Origin: Allorhizobium pseudoryzae
GTDB lineage: Bacteria; Pseudomonadota; Alphaproteobacteria; Rhizobiales; Rhizobiaceae
Direction: 5' to 3'
NCBI RefSeq assembly: GCF_011046245.1
Contig: NZ_CP049245.1
Location: 124,001-188,000 of the forward strand
Length of the DNA stretch: 64,000 bases
A program made the translations under genes and the position numbers. The notes under the pieces were generated by a model. That model had not been told where the DNA came from. It made no database searches and saw only the letters and a list, made by a program, of their open reading frames with translations. Positions 1 through 8,624 of this stretch are shown here, piece after piece. The stretch's first letter is position 1; the number at the start of each line of letters is the position of its first letter.

Positions 1-14
1 GGTATGGAGGCAAG

Positions 15-1469
15 ATGCTACGGCTCAAAAACAGGAATTTATTACGCAACCTATGTCTCATCGACGGTGAATGGGTGGGCGCATCAAGCGGTCGCACGAT
101 GATGGTCACGGATCCGGCTGACGCGACGGGTTTGACATCCGTCTCCTGCCTCGACCCTCAAGAGATCGAAGTTGCCGTTGCCGCCGCGAGGCGGGCGTTT
201 GAAGCGTGGAGCAGATTGGCGGCGAAGGAGCGCTCTCAGATCTTGCGTCGTTGGTTTGATCTTGTGCTCGTCAATGCTGACGATCTCGCTGCAATCATCA
301 CGGCCGAACAGGGAAAACCCTTGGCGGAAGCCCGCGCTGAAGTCGTGTATGCAGCGTCATTTCTGGAATGGTTCGCAGAAGAGGGAAAACGGATTTACGG
401 AGATACCATCCCTGCTCCAACCGCTGACAAACGTCTGATCGTTCTCAAGCAGCCGATTGGAGTGTGCGCAGCGATCACCCCATGGAATTTCCCAGCCGCG
501 ATGATCACGCGAAAGGTGGCCCCAGCGCTTGCTGCCGGTTGCCCGATGATTGTCAAGCCCGCTGAGCAAACGCCACTTACAGCCCTGGCGCTTGGATATC
601 TGGCAGATCAGGCGGGTGTTCCCGCTGGCGTTCTCCAGATTGTAACCGGCGATGCAAGGCAGATCGGTGGGATCCTCACCTCAAGCGAGGTCATTCGCAA
701 ACTATCTTTCACCGGGTCCACGCAGGTCGGTCGCATTTTGATGTCTCAGTCGGCACCAACCATCAAGAAGCTCTCGCTGGAGCTGGGCGGAAACGCCCCT
801 TTCATCGTATTTGATGACGCGGATCTGGACGCCGCAGTCGAGGGTGCAATTGCCTCAAAGTACCGCAACGCCGGTCAAACATGCGTCTGCTCCAACCGTC
901 TTTATGTCCAGTCGGGCGTCTACATGACCTTCGCCCGAAAACTCGCCGACCGCGTGCGCCAGCTCCACGTTGGGCGTGGGTATGATGAAGGGATCTTGAT
1001 CGGACCGTTGATCGATATGGATGCGGTCGCCAAGGTCGAGGCCCATTTGGCTGACGCTGTATCCAAAGGTGGCAAAGTCATCGTTGGCGGACAACGCCAC
1101 GCTCTCGGTGGTGCGTTTTTCGAGCCGACAGTTCTCATCAATGCAAATCGGGACATGTTGCTGGCTCGCGAGGAAACCTTTGGCCCTGTCGCGCCTCTTT
1201 TTCGTTTCGAAACCGAGCAAGAGGCCATCACAATGGCAAACGACACCGAATTCGGATTGGCCGCCTATTTTTACACGGAAAACGCTCGCCGCACCTGGCG
1301 GGTCGCCGAAGCATTGGAGTACGGTATGGTGGGCCATAACACCGGACTTATTTCGAACGAGGTTGCTCCTTTCGGAGGGGTGAAGCAGTCCGGTCTTGGA
1401 CGAGAGGGCTCGCGTTATGGCATCGAAGAATATCTTGAACTCAAGTACATTTGCTCTGCAATTCAATAA
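15..1469 (+). CDS. gabD: NAD(P)-dependent succinate-semialdehyde dehydrogenase family protein
   Basis: This is an aldehyde dehydrogenase of 484 aa, the usual length for GabD, which oxidises succinate semialdehyde (or a related aldehyde) to the acid in GABA and polyamine breakdown. The opening residues (MLRLKNRNLL..., then LIDGEWV) match the GabD pattern. Visible motifs are the oxyanion-hole Asn in PWNFP (about residue 159), the cofactor motif FTGSTQVG (232-239), the general-base Glu in LELGGNAP (E256) and the nucleophile Cys in GQTCV (C290). A GGAGG Shine-Dalgarno lies 4 nt before the ATG. It is separated from the transport cluster at 10-19 kb by the insertion-sequence block, so any link to that pathway is an inference. 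The exact aldehyde cannot be read from sequence. Confidence 0.9.
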   Translation: MLRLKNRNLLRNLCLIDGEWVGASSGRTMMVTDPADATGLTSVSCLDPQEIEVAVAAARRAFEAWSRLAAKERSQILRRWFDLVLVNADDLAAIITAEQGKPLAEARAEVVYAASFLEWFAEEGKRIYGDTIPAPTADKRLIVLKQPIGVCAAITPWNFPAAMITRKVAPALAAGCPMIVKPAEQTPLTALALGYLADQAGVPAGVLQIVTGDARQIGGILTSSEVIRKLSFTGSTQVGRILMSQSAPTIKKLSLELGGNAPFIVFDDADLDAAVEGAIASKYRNAGQTCVCSNRLYVQSGVYMTFARKLADRVRQLHVGRGYDEGILIGPLIDMDAVAKVEAHLADAVSKGGKVIVGGQRHALGGAFFEPTVLINANRDMLLAREETFGPVAPLFRFETEQEAITMANDTEFGLAAYFYTENARRTWRVAEALEYGMVGHNTGLISNEVAPFGGVKQSGLGREGSRYGIEEYLELKYICSAIQ

Positions 1470-1484
1470 GGAGTTGAGCGGCCG

Positions 1485-1553
1485 ATGTCGGTTGCTGTTA
1501 AGGCCAAGCGCCCTCTTTTTCGTCGCGCAAGCAGAAAGCAGCTATGGCTCTAG
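1485..1553 (+). pseudogene. Truncated 22-codon ORF, possible start of an ABC permease
   Basis: An ATG preceded by AAGGAG opens 15 nt after gabD and reads 22 codons (MSVAVKAKRPLFRR then ASRKQLWL) before TAG. The basic stretch ending in a hydrophobic turn is what the cytoplasmic start of an ABC importer permease looks like, but it stops before any membrane helix. Together with the insertion-sequence debris directly downstream this suggests a gene cut off by insertion or recombination. The permease assignment is a guess from composition and position only. Confidence 0.3.
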
Positions 1554-1703
1554 AAGGTGCGCATGGTACTGTTGCATGTAACATAAGCATATCTGAACCC
1601 TTCTAATTGTAACCGTTTCGAACGCTCCACGGCCCATCTGTGTTGACGTTGTCGGATTGATGCTGCCGGTGGCGTTATTGCGAGGCTGAAGCCTTTTGGG
1701 TGC

Positions 1704-2306
1704 CTATGGATCGTTTGCCGGTGCTGCGGGATTGTAGCGCATCGGCTTGCAATGAGCATAAATCTGCTCGACCGCAAACGGGATTGCGCGCCATGCATCC
1801 TTGAGCAGGTCCGGCGAAGGCTTTGGGAATGCCATCGAGATCATTTCGGCCAAGTCGGGTCTTGTGGACTGAATGAGAAGGCTCATGAGGGGCTCGCCGG
1901 TCTGCTTCTCAGCAAACAGAGGTTCCCATTCCTGCGGGTTCAGGGTGATGGCACCGAGGAAGCCATCAGCCCAATGGCCGGCAAGCACGTCGTCTTCGTC
2001 TGTGCGCATCAGGACCGGCGCATAGCGACCCGGTGTCGTCAGTTGATGGGCGACCAGATTGTAATGATCGACGATCGTATCGATGACCGCCTGGGTCCTG
2101 GTTCCGATGAAGGCTCTTTTCTCGTGCTCGCCGATGACATGGAACATCCAGTCGTTCGGCAACAGGAAGACGGGGCCGACCGCCAGGCCGGTCAGGAAAC
2201 CGTTCAGCATGGACACACCGTTGCAAGGTGGTTCTGGTTCAGCCTTGTCGAACCAGACTTCCAACTGCTCAAGCGACATCGGTTTTGCACGCTTGGGCCG
2301 CTTCAC
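1704..2306 (-). CDS. UPF0149 (YecA-like) accessory protein carried by IS66
   Basis: About 200 aa. It is recognisable as the UPF0149-type passenger found at the tnpC-distal end of some IS66 elements, with the motif MLNGFLTGLAVGPVFLLPNDW near residue 30-50. The function in transposition is not known. I choose the GTG at 2306 because its GTGA overlaps the TGA that ends tnpC (2303-2305), a classic coupling arrangement; an internal ATG at 2279 is the alternative. It lacks the C-terminal SEC-type zinc motif seen in longer YecA proteins. It lies fully inside the IS ends, so it travels with the element. Confidence 0.7.
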   Translation of the reverse strand: MKRPKRAKPMSLEQLEVWFDKAEPEPPCNGVSMLNGFLTGLAVGPVFLLPNDWMFHVIGEHEKRAFIGTRTQAVIDTIVDHYNLVAHQLTTPGRYAPVLMRTDEDDVLAGHWADGFLGAITLNPQEWEPLFAEKQTGEPLMSLLIQSTRPDLAEMISMAFPKPSPDLLKDAWRAIPFAVEQIYAHCKPMRYNPAAPANDP

Positions 2307-3902
2307 GCTGCGATCGCCCTGTTCATATCGGCATGTTCCCGTTTCCAATTCCAAGGTAGGCAGCGCTCAAGGGACGTCGACTTTATCTCGCCGGATACCA
2401 GGCGCTCAAGCACGTCATTGAGCCACGTGTAGGGATCGACATCATTCAATTTGGCTGTGGTCAGCAAGGATCCAAGAATGGACCAGGTCTCAGCCCCACC
2501 ATCACTGCCGGCAAACAGACTGTTGACGCGCCCAAGTGCAATCCCACGCATGGTGCGCTCGACGGTATTGGAATCCACCTCCAGCCGACCATCGTCGAGA
2601 AAGAGCGTCAGCCCGGACCAGAGCCCAAGCGTGTACTTGATGGCAGATGCCACAGGATCCTTGGCTGATATGTCGTTCAGCGTATCCATCAACAGCGTCT
2701 TGAGACCCGCCATCAGGCCTTTGGTGGTCGCCTGGCGAACAGCTTGCCGATGCTCGGCGCTCGTGCCGCGGATCCTGGCCTCGATCGCATAGATCTCCGC
2801 AAGCCGCTCGATCACCGTCCTGGCCACATCCGACTTGTACTTCTTGTAGACATCGACAAACTTGCGACGCGCATGGGCCAGGCAATAGGCAAGCGTAATC
2901 GAACCCGCCTTGCGACCAGGTCGGGTCAGGCTCTTGTAAGCCTTGTAGGCATCGACCTGCAAAAGCCCATGGTAGTTCGCCAGTTGCGACTGGATCTCGC
3001 CCTTTCCGCGACCCTGCGCGAAGACATAGGCAACAGCCGGATAGGCCGGCCCGTTCCATGGGCGATCATCCACCGCATGGGCCCAGAACTGGCAGACTTT
3101 GGTGCGCCTTCTGTCCCGCCTGAGAACCGGCATTCGGGTTTCGTCCACAAACACCCGGCAATGGCTATGAATGTAGGCCAGCAATTTGTCATAGAGCGAT
3201 TTTAGCCACCAGGCCGAGCGCTTCACCCACCCGCAAAGGGTCGATGTGTCCAAACGGACCCCCTGTCCTTTGAGCATCTGGACCTGGCGATGAAGCGGCA
3301 GATACCAGGCATAGCGCCAAACCACGACATTGCTGATCATGGCGGTCGTTGCCAGTCCACCGTCAAACAGACGCGGCCTGGCTTTGGCCTGAACGATCCC
3401 GGCTTCACAGGCCCGGCAAGCATATTTTTGGCCGCACCGTGCGCAGGACATAAAGCGTGGCCGGGCGAGACGCGAGCGCCTCGCTCTCGTCTTCTCCAAT
3501 CCGATGCAGCCGCCCATGGCAGCAGGCGCAGTCCAGGGATGGAGGCTCGATGACCTCAACGACACGCTCGAGATGATCAGGCAGAGCGCCGATGTTGCGG
3601 CGCGGCTTTGACGAGGCGCTAGCCTTGCGTTGGGACCTGACAGGCTCCGGGTCCCCGTCGCATAAGCTGGCCTCGGCTATTAGCTCTTCGTCTCCGAGAT
3701 CGAGACGGGCCTGGCCGTCGAGAACGGCCAGTGATGTCTCGGATTTCTGCCTGTACGGCTGGGCGTTGGCGGCCTTCAACAGCGCGTGCAGACGCTCGAT
3801 TTCAGCGTCTCTTTCCAGGATCATGCCGACCAGAATGTCAGGATCCCGAGGCAGGTGTTGGCCACGATTGAGCATGACGAACACTAGCTGAGAAGGCCGC
3901 AT
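2303..3902 (-). pseudogene. tnpC: IS66 transposase TnpC, frameshifted
   Basis: The transposase of copy 1 is read in two frames. The N-terminal part (from 3902) has the leucine-rich start, the GALPDHL region and the zinc-finger-like CACCHGRLHRIGED, and runs to YVLRTVRPK. The rest (CRACEAGIVQAK to the C-terminus, including VFVDETRMPVL, HARRKFVDVY and the late D-G-R-L-E-V-D-S-N-T-V-E-R motif) is in another frame ending at 2303. The switch is at about 3424-3429, where a run of five A on the coding strand has one base more than CCA AAA TAT needs. Both halves are otherwise well preserved, so the lesion is recent, a sequencing error, or a slippery site. Confidence 0.8.
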
Positions 3903-3924
3903 TTGTCCATGAATTACAACAGGA

Positions 3925-4278
3925 TCAGGCTATCTTTGTCGGGCGTTTGACTGGTTTCTGATCCACCTTTGTCCAGTCGAGACCATCTAACAGAAGCGCC
4001 GTTTCGCTCGCACTGAGATGAACGGCGCCGTCGCGAACAGGAGGCCATGTGAAGTGACGATCTTCCAAGATCTTCGTTAGCAGGACCATGCCACTGCCAT
4101 CCCATACCACGATCTTCAATCGGTCGCTGCGCTTGCTGCGGAAGATGTAGATGTCGCCTGAGTACGGGTTGGCTCCCAGCGTCGTCGATACCAATGCCGC
4201 AAGGGAGTTGATGCCTTTTCTAAAATCAACCGGTCTGGACGCGATCAAAATCCGCAACCCCGATCGCAACGAGATCAA
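3925..4278 (-). CDS. tnpB: IS66 accessory protein TnpB (Orf2)
   Basis: 117 aa, the standard TnpB length. The family signature PVDFRKGINSLAALV near the N-terminus, YIFRSKRSDRLKIVVWDGSGM in the centre and the WPP motif are all present. The start overlaps the tnpA stop by 4 nt (ATGA), as usual for IS66. TnpB is required for transposition of IS66 elements, but its biochemical role is unclear. It is intact, unlike the tnpC that follows. Confidence 0.9.
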   Translation of the reverse strand: MISLRSGLRILIASRPVDFRKGINSLAALVSTTLGANPYSGDIYIFRSKRSDRLKIVVWDGSGMVLLTKILEDRHFTWPPVRDGAVHLSASETALLLDGLDWTKVDQKPVKRPTKIA

Positions 4279-4733
4279 GCCGAGCCCCGCAACGCGCTGA
4301 ACACCGTTCGCAGCGCTCGCTCGTCAACGCTGCATTCGATGAGAACACTGGCGCCACCGACGTCAACGCGCATCGTCAACCGCTCGTCTGTACGGGCCAC
4401 CGGCTCCTCGTCATCACGTGTTACGACCGGCACAAATCGCATCTCCTGCTCGTCCGAGACCCGCTCGCGGGCGCAGCGGCGCCAGTAGTGAAGCAAGCCC
4501 TGGCTGACACCATGCTCGCGCGCCACCGCGGCGATATTGGCGCCAGGCATAAAACTCGCCGCCGTGATCCTGGCCTTGTCTTCCACAGTCCATCGCCGCC
4601 GTTGGTTGCCGCCAATGATCACTTCGACACGACGGGCTGACCTTCCCGATCTGTCCGAACTATCTTGCGCATGATGCTGATGACCATCATCAGCATCATG
4701 CAAAACAAACCTCTCATCGTCCGACACCCGCAT
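4275..4733 (-). CDS. tnpA: IS66 accessory protein TnpA (Orf1), helix-turn-helix
   Basis: A TnpA-type protein with the helix-turn-helix region RRRWTVEDKARITAASF followed by ANIAAVAREHGVSQGLLHYWRR, typical of DNA-binding Orf1 of IS66. The ATG at 4733 has a GAGG-like ribosome site; a TTG at 4766 would add 11 residues. It is first in the tnpA-tnpB-tnpC order and overlaps tnpB by 4 nt. Confidence 0.85.
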   Translation of the reverse strand: MRVSDDERFVLHDADDGHQHHAQDSSDRSGRSARRVEVIIGGNQRRRWTVEDKARITAASFMPGANIAAVAREHGVSQGLLHYWRRCARERVSDEQEMRFVPVVTRDDEEPVARTDERLTMRVDVGGASVLIECSVDERALRTVFSALRGSA

Positions 4734-4817
4734 AACCTCAACATTGCAGTATTCAACAGACGGCAATTATGCGCGATCCGGAATCCGTGTTGAATGTGGG
4801 GCGCTCGAAACGGTTAC

Positions 4818-5148
4818 GAACAAATCGCATCGTTGGACGCGTCACTGCCTCGCAAATCGCTTCGGCATCAGCGGCATCATTCTTGTTCGTCTTGACGTAG
4901 GGGCGAACATATTGAGCTGGGATCAGACGGACGTCGTGGCCGATGTCACGCAGCAGCCTGGCCCAAAAATGTGAGCCGGGGCAGGCTTCCAGAGCGACGA
5001 GCGATTTTGGAAGCGCGCGGAAAAAGACCTCGACCTCTTCACGCTTAAGCCTCCTTCGAATGACCGCCTTCCCGGCAGAATCTGCGCCGTGAACTTGAAA
5101 GACGGACTTTGCAATATCGAGACCAACAACACTGACTTGAGCTTCCAT
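4818..5148 (-). pseudogene. IS110-family transposase, N-terminal fragment
   Basis: The first ~110 residues match the DEDD (RuvC-like) domain of IS110 transposases: VVGLDIAKSVFQVHG at the start, VALEACPGSHFWARLL, and the YVKTNKNDAADAEAICEA motif carrying conserved acidic residues. The frame is cut exactly at the right end of IS66 copy 1 (4817/4818), after which translation only reads IS66 terminal DNA. The catalytic C-terminal domain with its serine is missing. About 70 nt upstream of the start probably belong to the same element and then meet the next IS66 fragment. Confidence 0.85.
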
Positions 5149-5221
5149 GTGAACCTCCTGGTTGATACGCCTCCATCATCCTTCGAGGCGGGCTCCGGCG
5201 GAAGGGGGCGTCCATACCATC

Positions 5222-5777
5222 ATGTCAGGCGCAAGTTTTACGAACTGCATGTCGCGGGGATCAATCAGGCAGCGACTGCCTCGGTGAAGGCAATGAGCGA
5301 GCTGTGGAAGGTTGAGGACGAGATCCGCGGAAAGAGTGCCGACATCCGCGCGGCCCTCAGACAAGAGCGGTCTGCAGCCATTATCGCCAATCTTTTTGAT
5401 ATCTGGGAACGGGAACTGGCGAAGGTCTCTGGCAAGTCCAAGACTGCCGAAGCGATCCGCTATGCAATGACCCGCCGGCAATCTCTTGAGCTCTTTCTTC
5501 AAGACGGCCGCATTGAGATCGACTCCAACATCGTTGAGCGTGCAATCCGCCCACAAACCATCACGCGCAAAAACAGTCTGTTTGCCGGAAGCGAAGGCGG
5601 CGGCAACACGTGGGCTACGATCGCCACCCTTCTGCAGACAGCCAAAATGAATAACGTCGATCCGCTCGCCTGGCTGACACAGACGCTCATTCGGATGGCC
5701 AACGGATGGCCCGCGCACGATATCGAAGCTCTCATGCCCTGGAACTTCACGTCAGACGTGGCCGGCTGACCGCTTAC
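5222..5777 (+). pseudogene. tnpC: IS66 copy 2: C-terminal tnpC fragment and terminal repeat
   Basis: Reading rightward, this piece holds only the C-terminal ~180 residues of a TnpC (VRRKFYELHVAG onward, with LFLQDGRIEIDSNIVERAIRP and the closing LMPWNFTSDVAG). The stop at 5767-5769 lies inside what looks like an IS66 end (GGCTGACCGCTTAC, i.e. GTAAGCGG outward) finishing at 5777. The left side is cut where the IS110 upstream region begins (about 5220). It therefore looks like the right end of a rightward IS66 inserted into the tnpC of the leftward copy 3. Confidence 0.75.
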
Positions 5778-6666
5778 ACAACAGCTGCCCCTCGACCTCG
5801 CGAGCGCTACGGCTTTCGGCAAAAGTATAGGCCACCGCCGGCGGCGCCGGAACATTCCATGGGCAATCGTCGACCGCTTGCGCCCATAACTGGCAGACCT
5901 TGGTTCGTTTGCGCCCCGGATCGAGCTGCGGAAGCGGCGTCTCATCACAGAACACCCTCGGCTGCGAGCGGATGAAGGCGGTCAGCGCGTCGTAGAGAAG
6001 CTCAATCCACCAAGCGACCCGCGTGACCCAGGCGCCGAGCGTGCCGCGATCAATGATGACGCCGCAGGAGGCAAGCATCTGGGCTTGACGATGAGGCGGC
6101 AGATGCCAGGCAAACTTCGAAACAGCGACATGGGCAGCGAATGCCGTGGTCACCATGCCGCCATCCATCACGCGTGCCGGCGCTGGCGCTTGCACAACAC
6201 CACTCTCGCAGGCCCGGCATGCATAGCGTGGCCGGATCGTCCGTTTCACCCGGACAACCGCCGGCACGATGTCGAGCGCCTCGCTGACATCCGTGCCGAT
6301 GCAATGCAGTTCGAATGAGCAGCAGGGGCAGACCTTACTCTCCGGCTCGATGACCTCGTCATAACGCGGAAGGTGCTTGGGCAAGTGGCCGATGTTGCGC
6401 GCTGGCGATCGCCGTGCCGGTGCTGTCCGGTCAGCCACGGGGGCAACATCGTCATTGGCCGCAACGGGAATGTCGCTGAGCTCACCCAGGTCGAGCATCG
6501 CCTGTGTCGGATCGACCGCCGCCATCTTCTCCGACTTCGGACCAAAGAGCTGGCCTTCCAGGAAGGCAACACGCGCCTTGAGGTCGGCATTCTCTTCGTC
6601 GAGGAAGAGAATGATCCGGGTCAATTGCGCGGCATCCTGAGGTAAGGGATCGGGTCGAAGTGGCAT
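5778..6666 (-). pseudogene. tnpC: IS66 transposase TnpC, N-terminal part
   Basis: About 295 residues of a TnpC: N-terminal leucine-zipper-like segment (ENADLKARVAFLEGQLFG), zinc-finger-like C-P-C-C-S-F-E-L-H-C, YACRACESGVVQ, the AWHLPPHRQAQML region and the catalytic VFCDETPLPQLDPG. It breaks after EVEGQL, where the GTAAGCGG end of another IS66 begins, so the rest of the catalytic domain is absent. The ATG at 6666 fits IS66 TnpC starts; 6699 is an upstream alternative. Confidence 0.85.
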
Positions 6667-6714
6667 GAAAGACCCTACCATATAGGTGCGAATCTTCAAG
6701 CAAAACCAATAGGA

Positions 6715-7071
6715 TCAACCTACTTTTAAGGGCCTCTTCACTGTGTTTCGCTTCACCCTTGTCCAGTCAATACCGGCCAGCAAAAGCGAGAACTCTTCGC
6801 GCGTCATCTGCATGGAGCCATCGCGGATCGGGGGCCAAATGAACTTGCCAGCCTCAAGCCACTTCGTCGCCAGGATCATGCCGGATCCATCCCAATAAAT
6901 GCAGCGAAGTCGATCAAGACGCTTGGCGCGGAACACGAACACGTCGCCGCAATAGGGATCAGCCGCAAGTGCTGATGCCACCAATGCCACCAGGCCATTC
7001 ATGCCGCGCCGGAAGTCGACAGGTTGCGTCGCAACCATGATCTTCACTCCGCCAGGGGAAAGACCGATCAA
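6715..7071 (-). CDS. tnpB: IS66 accessory protein TnpB (Orf2), copy 3
   Basis: 118 aa with the TnpB signature (PVDFRRGMNGLVALVA, FVFRAKRLDRLR, YWDGSGMILATKWLE, WPPIRDG). It is clearly divergent from the TnpB at 3925, so these are two different IS66 elements, not one duplicated. The start overlaps the end of tnpA by 4 nt. Confidence 0.9.
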   Translation of the reverse strand: MIGLSPGGVKIMVATQPVDFRRGMNGLVALVASALAADPYCGDVFVFRAKRLDRLRCIYWDGSGMILATKWLEAGKFIWPPIRDGSMQMTREEFSLLLAGIDWTRVKRNTVKRPLKVG

Positions 7072-7568
7072 CAGCGACCCCGCAACGCCGTCACGACCGC
7101 TTGCGCCAACTCGGGCGCCACCGAGCCGATCATGGTCAGGCGTGCGCCGGCAATCTCGATTTCAATCCAACCTGCGGCGAAGTCGGCGGCATCCGACGGC
7201 AAGTGTTCGGGCGACGTTCGATCGCCAACCACGGTCACAGGCACGAACATCGGCTGCTGCGCGCAGACATTGGCCGAACGACGAGAGGTCAGCCCGGCAT
7301 CCCGACGCCAAACATTCAGCAATCCGCGATTGACGCCCCAGCGCCGAGCAACGGCCGAGATGTTCACATCAGGTTCTGCGCTTTCCGCAAGGATGCGCGC
7401 CTTCTCCTCGGCAGTCCAGTTCCGTCGCTGGCGACGACCGGTGATAACCTCGATCCGACGATATTTTCCCTCATGCCTGGCTTCATGCATGCCTTCATCC
7501 ATGACTTCAAGCATGGCATCAGCGCGGTCTCCAACCATCCCGTTCCGCTCCTGTAGATGAAGGAGCAT
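7068..7568 (-). CDS. tnpA: IS66 accessory protein TnpA (Orf1), copy 3
   Basis: 166 aa with the helix-turn-helix typical of IS66 Orf1 (RRNWTAEEKARILAES, then NISAVARRWGVNRGLLNVWRR). An internal ATG ten codons in (MVGDRADAM) could be the true start. Intact, but orphaned because its tnpC is cut. Confidence 0.85.
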   Translation of the reverse strand: MLLHLQERNGMVGDRADAMLEVMDEGMHEARHEGKYRRIEVITGRRQRRNWTAEEKARILAESAEPDVNISAVARRWGVNRGLLNVWRRDAGLTSRRSANVCAQQPMFVPVTVVGDRTSPEHLPSDAADFAAGWIEIEIAGARLTMIGSVAPELAQAVVTALRGRC

Positions 7569-7703
7569 ATCTCGCGGCCTTGGTCAGAAAAGCAAAGGTG
7601 GGATGTTCGTCGCGCTCACGACTGATCCAGTCGCTTGGTCATGAATGTATAGTTGTCGCCCCGTCATTGAAGCCGAGGTAGCTTGGCGACCGGGTCACTG
7701 TCG

Positions 7704-8624
7704 TTACGCAACTGCAGCCTGTGATTGTCGTAGTTGAACGATATACTCTTCACAAGTTTTTTGGACCTGCGCTAAAAGTACGTTGGTTCGCTCTCCCATC
7801 CATGTCAGCGCCTCTTCGCTGATCTCGAAGTGTTTCGAATAGCGAGCCTTAACATAGGCCTCGTTCAACGTGTTGAACCATGCGCGTTCCCGCTGCTGAT
7901 CCCGTGGGAAAGCGTCCGCCAGCAGTCGGTCTCGCTCCTCGGCCATTGAGCTAAGGAACTTGATGTTGTGAGACGGCGGGGCATAGTTGGTAAGGGTGAG
8001 GAGCACGCACGAGTAGGCCTGCTCCAGCGCTTGGTGGATAAGAAAAGCAGCTTCTTTGATGCGCGCGCGGCCAAGTGCGTATTTGGCTGTATCGAAGAAG
8101 CCGCACGCAGTCGAGTAGCGATCTTCAAAATGCTCCCGTGCCACCCTCAAGCGCTCCTCCGGTGTCAGTGGCACAGGCTCTGCCAATGGCTCGTCATCCA
8201 GTTCGTAAAGAACGATGCCTTCCTTGCGGATGTCTGAGAAGAAATACTGCCCTTCCTTCAGGTAGGTGTTCACCTCGCGGCGGGAATGCACGATGAAGCT
8301 GACAGGGGTCTCGATCTGCGGATCGCGGATCAACCGATCTGCCGCCTTGTATCAGTAGGTGGCGTATTCGCAGAGCTTGCGGTTGTTGACGATGATGAGC
8401 AGGTCAAAGTCCGAACGATATCCCTTCATGGTGAAGGGCTCGTCCACCCAGCCGCCCTTGGCATAAGAGCCGAACAGGATGATCTTCAGGATGCGCCCGC
8501 GCTTCTTGAACCCAGCGGTTCCATCCTTCAGAGCGTCCTCGAATTCCTCGTGCAGGATCTCGACGGTTCGTGCGAGCTCTCTCTGCTTTTTCGGGGGGAT
8601 GTGATCGAGTGATGATTTCATCAT
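7704..8624 (-). pseudogene. Nucleotidyltransferase-HEPN fusion (MNT/HEPN toxin-antitoxin type), split by in-frame TGA
   Basis: Two adjacent same-frame ORFs form one protein of about 305 aa. The first (8624 to 8352) is a minimal nucleotidyltransferase with ILFGSYAKGG and the S-D-F-D metal-binding motif. The second (to 7704) is a helical HEPN domain (AAFLIHQALEQAYSCVLL, ARYSKHFEIS). The only break is TGA at 8352-8354, in the context TAC TGA TAC AAG, where a Trp codon (TGG) would restore the continuous reading ATYWYKAADRLIRDP. MNT and HEPN pairs act as antitoxin and RNase-like toxin in known systems; single-chain versions exist, and their role is less clear. The stop codon at the 3' end comes from the adjoining IS66 end. 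A functional split gene or readthrough is possible but less likely than a nonsense mutation. Confidence 0.75.

Larger units (their letters stand above)
1609..4817 (-). mobile_element. IS66-family insertion sequence, copy 1 (nearly complete)
   Basis: The ends are matching inverted repeats: GTAACCGTTTCGAACGCTCC at 1609 and its complement form GTAACCGTTTCGAGCGCCCC ending at 4817, both starting with the GTAA typical of IS66. Between them, all leftward, lie tnpA, tnpB, tnpC (frameshifted) and a UPF0149-type fourth gene. The 8-bp flanks (1601-1608 TTCTAATT; 4818-4825 GAACAAAT) do not match, so there is no target duplication. On the right the element cuts an IS110 transposase gene whose other half is not on the left. 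The element has therefore been involved in a rearrangement after insertion. Confidence 0.85.
5778..7706 (-). mobile_element. IS66-family insertion sequence, copy 3 (truncated)
   Basis: A leftward IS66 with tnpA, tnpB and the first ~300 codons of tnpC. The tnpA-side end is probably at 7706, where the top strand ends GTTAC (GTAACGACAG outward). This supplies the TAA stop codon of the neighbouring HEPN gene, implying insertion at its 3' end. The other end is missing because tnpC is interrupted at 5778 by copy 2. The right boundary rests on the GTAA motif only, since the partner inverted repeat is lost. Confidence 0.6.

Noticed and set aside
5222..6666. Simple inversion of the tnpC C-terminal half
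   Set aside because: The geometry fits, but the junction coincides with an IS66-type terminus and some 35 residues are missing, which is better explained by insertion of a separate element.
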